Source of the DNA: Saccoglossus kowalevskii
Lineage: Eukaryota > Hemichordata > Enteropneusta > Harrimaniidae
DNA length: 64,000 nucleotides
Assembly (NCBI RefSeq): GCF_000003605.2
Contig: NW_003137821.1
Span: 492,586 to 556,585 of the forward strand
Direction of reading: 5' to 3'
In this document: positions 61,551 to 64,000 of the stretch, piece after piece
How positions within the stretch are numbered: the stretch's first letter is position 1
Layout of the letters: the number at the start of each line of letters is the position of its first letter
Program-made: the position numbers and the translations under genes
The notes under the pieces: model-generated
The model's database searches: none
What the model was told of the DNA's origin: nothing
The model's input: only the letters and a program-made list of their open reading frames with translations

Positions 61551-64000
61551 TGGTTATTGAACGACTACAGCCGACGGTAAACATTCTGTGATGACGTCTC
61601 TTTCACCTGTTTACGTAATAGAATCTATAGAAGGCGCTATTATAAGAATGACACCCTATCATTACACGTGGTTCTGTGAATTAGTGAATGAATTAGTTTA
61701 GAATATTTGGACAGTGAAGGTAAACGTTTTATGAATAGAGCTATCCAAAAAACTAGTTAAGCATTTTACTATTAATAATTGATCAGGAAAGGGGGAGACA
61801 TACGTTCATCTAAGTCCATGGAACAACCGTCACGCACGTTGAGGTACGCGCCCTGTGTTCAACAGATTGATGTGATTCACAACCTCGGGTTCACACCTCA
61901 AAAAATAAATACCCGTTTCCAGGCCGGTCTAGGCTTGACATGAGTACAACAAATGTTTTCCGTAGACTCAACGTGACAAGCAAGTTCAGAAATTAAGTTA
62001 AAATCCTCAATCAACACATAAAGTATTAATTTCTGTCCACGAACTTTCGCATCTACATTTTTTGCCGGGAATATTATTGGTTGTAACCCAGAAGATGCCG
62101 CTACATAGCCTAACTAAGAATAATTGCTCGGAAATACAACTGAACACACAACGACATGGTAAATGATAGTTGCATCACAGTGGTTGGATGAAAACAAACA
62201 TGTGATGCGTGCGTAACTCGAACCGACTCTCTCGTACGTCACCAAATCTCTCTCAGATCTGGCTGTACAGATGGAGAAACTCTCGAATGTAATAGTTCGG
62301 CATAAATAATAGCTGATACATCTCTCCAATAAGTTGTAGCGCCCTCAAGTTGGCATTTTTCTAACAAAGATTTCTGTGAGTACCGTAGGTTACCCCTCCC
62401 CCCGTGCTGCGTTCAAACAGGTAATTCAGTCTGGTAGCGCATGCAGTAGTTTGGAGTATAGTAACACTTTGAACAAAGAGAGAAGTCAAACATTCTCAAC
62501 GATGTGGACGGAGATCATTTACAGGAGCATTTCATCGCAAGAGGGCGCAACTCATAGAAACGACGTAATTTACCGTAATGACGAGCTATTACGTAATACT
62601 CACAACGTCTTCTAATCAACGTTTTACAGAAATAACATGACGGCTTTGGTCACTAGAATTTAGCAATCGTTGTTGTTTTGATTCCGGGTGCCATTTGGAC
62701 TCCAACCTATTGACCAAATGAATTGTCTTATTAATGTTAGTGCTATTACTAAGACAATAAAAATATAATATTTTGAATTCACATAAACATTGCTTTAATC
62801 TAAAAACAGGACTGGTGTGTGAAAAATGGAGATCCTAAACTGTGTTCTCAAATATAGCCTGACAAGGTCGCGTGAATTGCGCCCTCCGTGGTGCTCCAAA
62901 CCCAAGCCGGCGAGGGCGCTAGTTACTAGTACTACTGAAGACAAATCCTAAATATACTTCAGCACCGTCAAAATATAATAACTTCAATAAAGTGAAAAAA
63001 CGGCACTAAAACGACCTAGTAGAAAAGTGCATTTATTCAAGTAACGTTTCCAAGTGTTTCCCCCCTTTTCAAACTACAAGCACTATAGCTGCAAGATAAA
63101 TAGAAAAAGAAATGTAAAAAATACAATCATCACATTAAAGCCTGTCGGCTATAGATATTACAAACAATCACACTGAACTTAAAGGTTACATACATATAGA
63201 ACAGATAGAAGCTCAGATGTGACCTGACAAAAACGCTTCACGAAATTAGTGAAATGTTCTATTTAATGTTTTAATTTTTTTTTTTTTTTTTTTTTTTTTA
63301 TCCAGGCGACAGTTCCGGACATTGAATGTCACTGTTGTCTCTTCTGACTTTTTTTTTTAATTGCTAGTGCTGACACATTTTTGCCACAGAAGTCATATTC
63401 ATATTTGGAACTACATGAAAAGGCTGTGCGGCCAACTCTCTATCAAATGACAATTCAATGCGCTATCCTGGCGTCAACCAGGCTCGGTCAAACACAAGCA
63501 CCTGCGGACCTTAACCAAGGTTCCCCCAAGGTCGCATTCGTTAGTGAATGAATCTCGGCCAGTGGAATTGGCCTTCCCATTGAGTCTGTAGTACACTCAC
63601 CCAGGGTATGGTTCTATCATAGACCTTAGAATATTTTATTTTATTTTATTGGGGTGTGGTTTTAATGTTTACTACAAAAAGTTCAATACAAACTTTGCTT
63701 CAAAACGCTTGCCATTTGTTTCTGGAACGCGAAAATAATAAAGACTTAATTAAACCGAACTACTGAAACAGGTAAAAAAGTCCACCGCTCGTTTGTTTTT
63801 TCTTTCGACCAGTCATGTAGAATATCTTCGTGAGAAGCGCCCTCTTGCGCTTAGCAGGTTACAGTAGATCGTATTGTCATTCTATTTCCTCCAGATTCGA
63901 TAAACTTATTAGACTACTAGTATAACAACTACTGGAGCATCATTGGTTGTTTAACCCAACCCGAAAATGTTTGTGTGATATAGAGAAGAATGCAACACCA
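61551..64000. promoter_or_regulatory. CpG-richer intergenic block with GAGGGCGC octamers
   Basis: Compared with the introns this block is richer in CG dinucleotides and in CRE-like strings (TGACGTCTC, GACGTAATTTACCGTAATGA). The octamer GAGGGCGC or its complement occurs at 62339, 62541, 62879, 62912 and 63837. A run of about 25 T lies at 63275-63299, followed by a non-repetitive block without open frames to about 63640. It could be a promoter or insulator between genes; no gene start is seen in the window. Confidence 0.3.

Noticed and set aside
63301-63640. A structured RNA gene next to the T run
   Set aside because: I compared it with memory of U1, U2, U4, U5, U6 and U11 and saw no match. 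The T run alone is not evidence.

Overview
The window is AT-rich animal nuclear DNA. Nearly all of it (position 372 to 58226, + strand) is the 3' part of one very large gene for a full-length ABC transporter of subfamily A. I could place 73 coding exons with consistent reading phases, GT-AG (twice GC-AG) borders and pyrimidine-rich acceptors, about 12.8 kb of coding sequence or roughly 4,250 residues. The gene start, first membrane helix and start of ectodomain 1 lie upstream of the window. The NBD2 sequence ([20 protein letters not shown]) is closest, as far as I remember the human proteins, to ABCA12 and ABCA13. Many small exons, introns of about 0.1 to 2 kb and dense small DNA transposons suggest a non-vertebrate bilaterian (hemichordate, echinoderm, cephalochordate or lophotrochozoan). 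I cannot name the species.

Layout. Positions 372-28899 hold ten tandem copies of a four-exon module (B, C, D, A) with the same intron phases in every copy (0, 2, 1, 0). Each module encodes about 225 residues of ectodomain 1 with a fixed cysteine pair and many N-glycosylation sequons. Human ABCA1 appears to hold this unit once, so the gene has multiplied it into a long rod. Module 5 has exons C and D fused. Exon D of module 6 and exon B of module 7 each carry a length change that breaks the frame, and both lie in one module-length cassette (D6-A6-B7-C7) that can be skipped in frame. Positions 30325-30766 encode a basic linker with two furin-type sites. Positions 32542-38547 encode the conserved end of ectodomain 1 and membrane domain 1, 39410-42898 NBD1, 43417-43609 a charged linker, 44909-52013 membrane domain 2 with ectodomain 2, and 52332-58226 NBD2 and the C terminus.

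The introns are crowded with short inverted-repeat transposons: a TA-flanked family, two TTAA-flanked families, CAGGG-ended families with 6-bp target duplications, one hAT-like element with an 8-bp duplication, and a 971-bp element with 26-bp inverted repeats that carries a PHD-finger-like reading frame. There are also minisatellites with 23-, 66-, 39- and about 95-bp units.

From 58227 to the end I see no convincing second gene: an AT-rich 3' flank with possible poly(A) signals, then a CpG-richer stretch with five GAGGGCGC octamers that could be a regulatory or insulator region. The transporter is expected to move or flip lipid using two ATPase domains. The repeated ectodomain would stand out from the membrane as an extended, glycosylated, disulfide-bearing structure.
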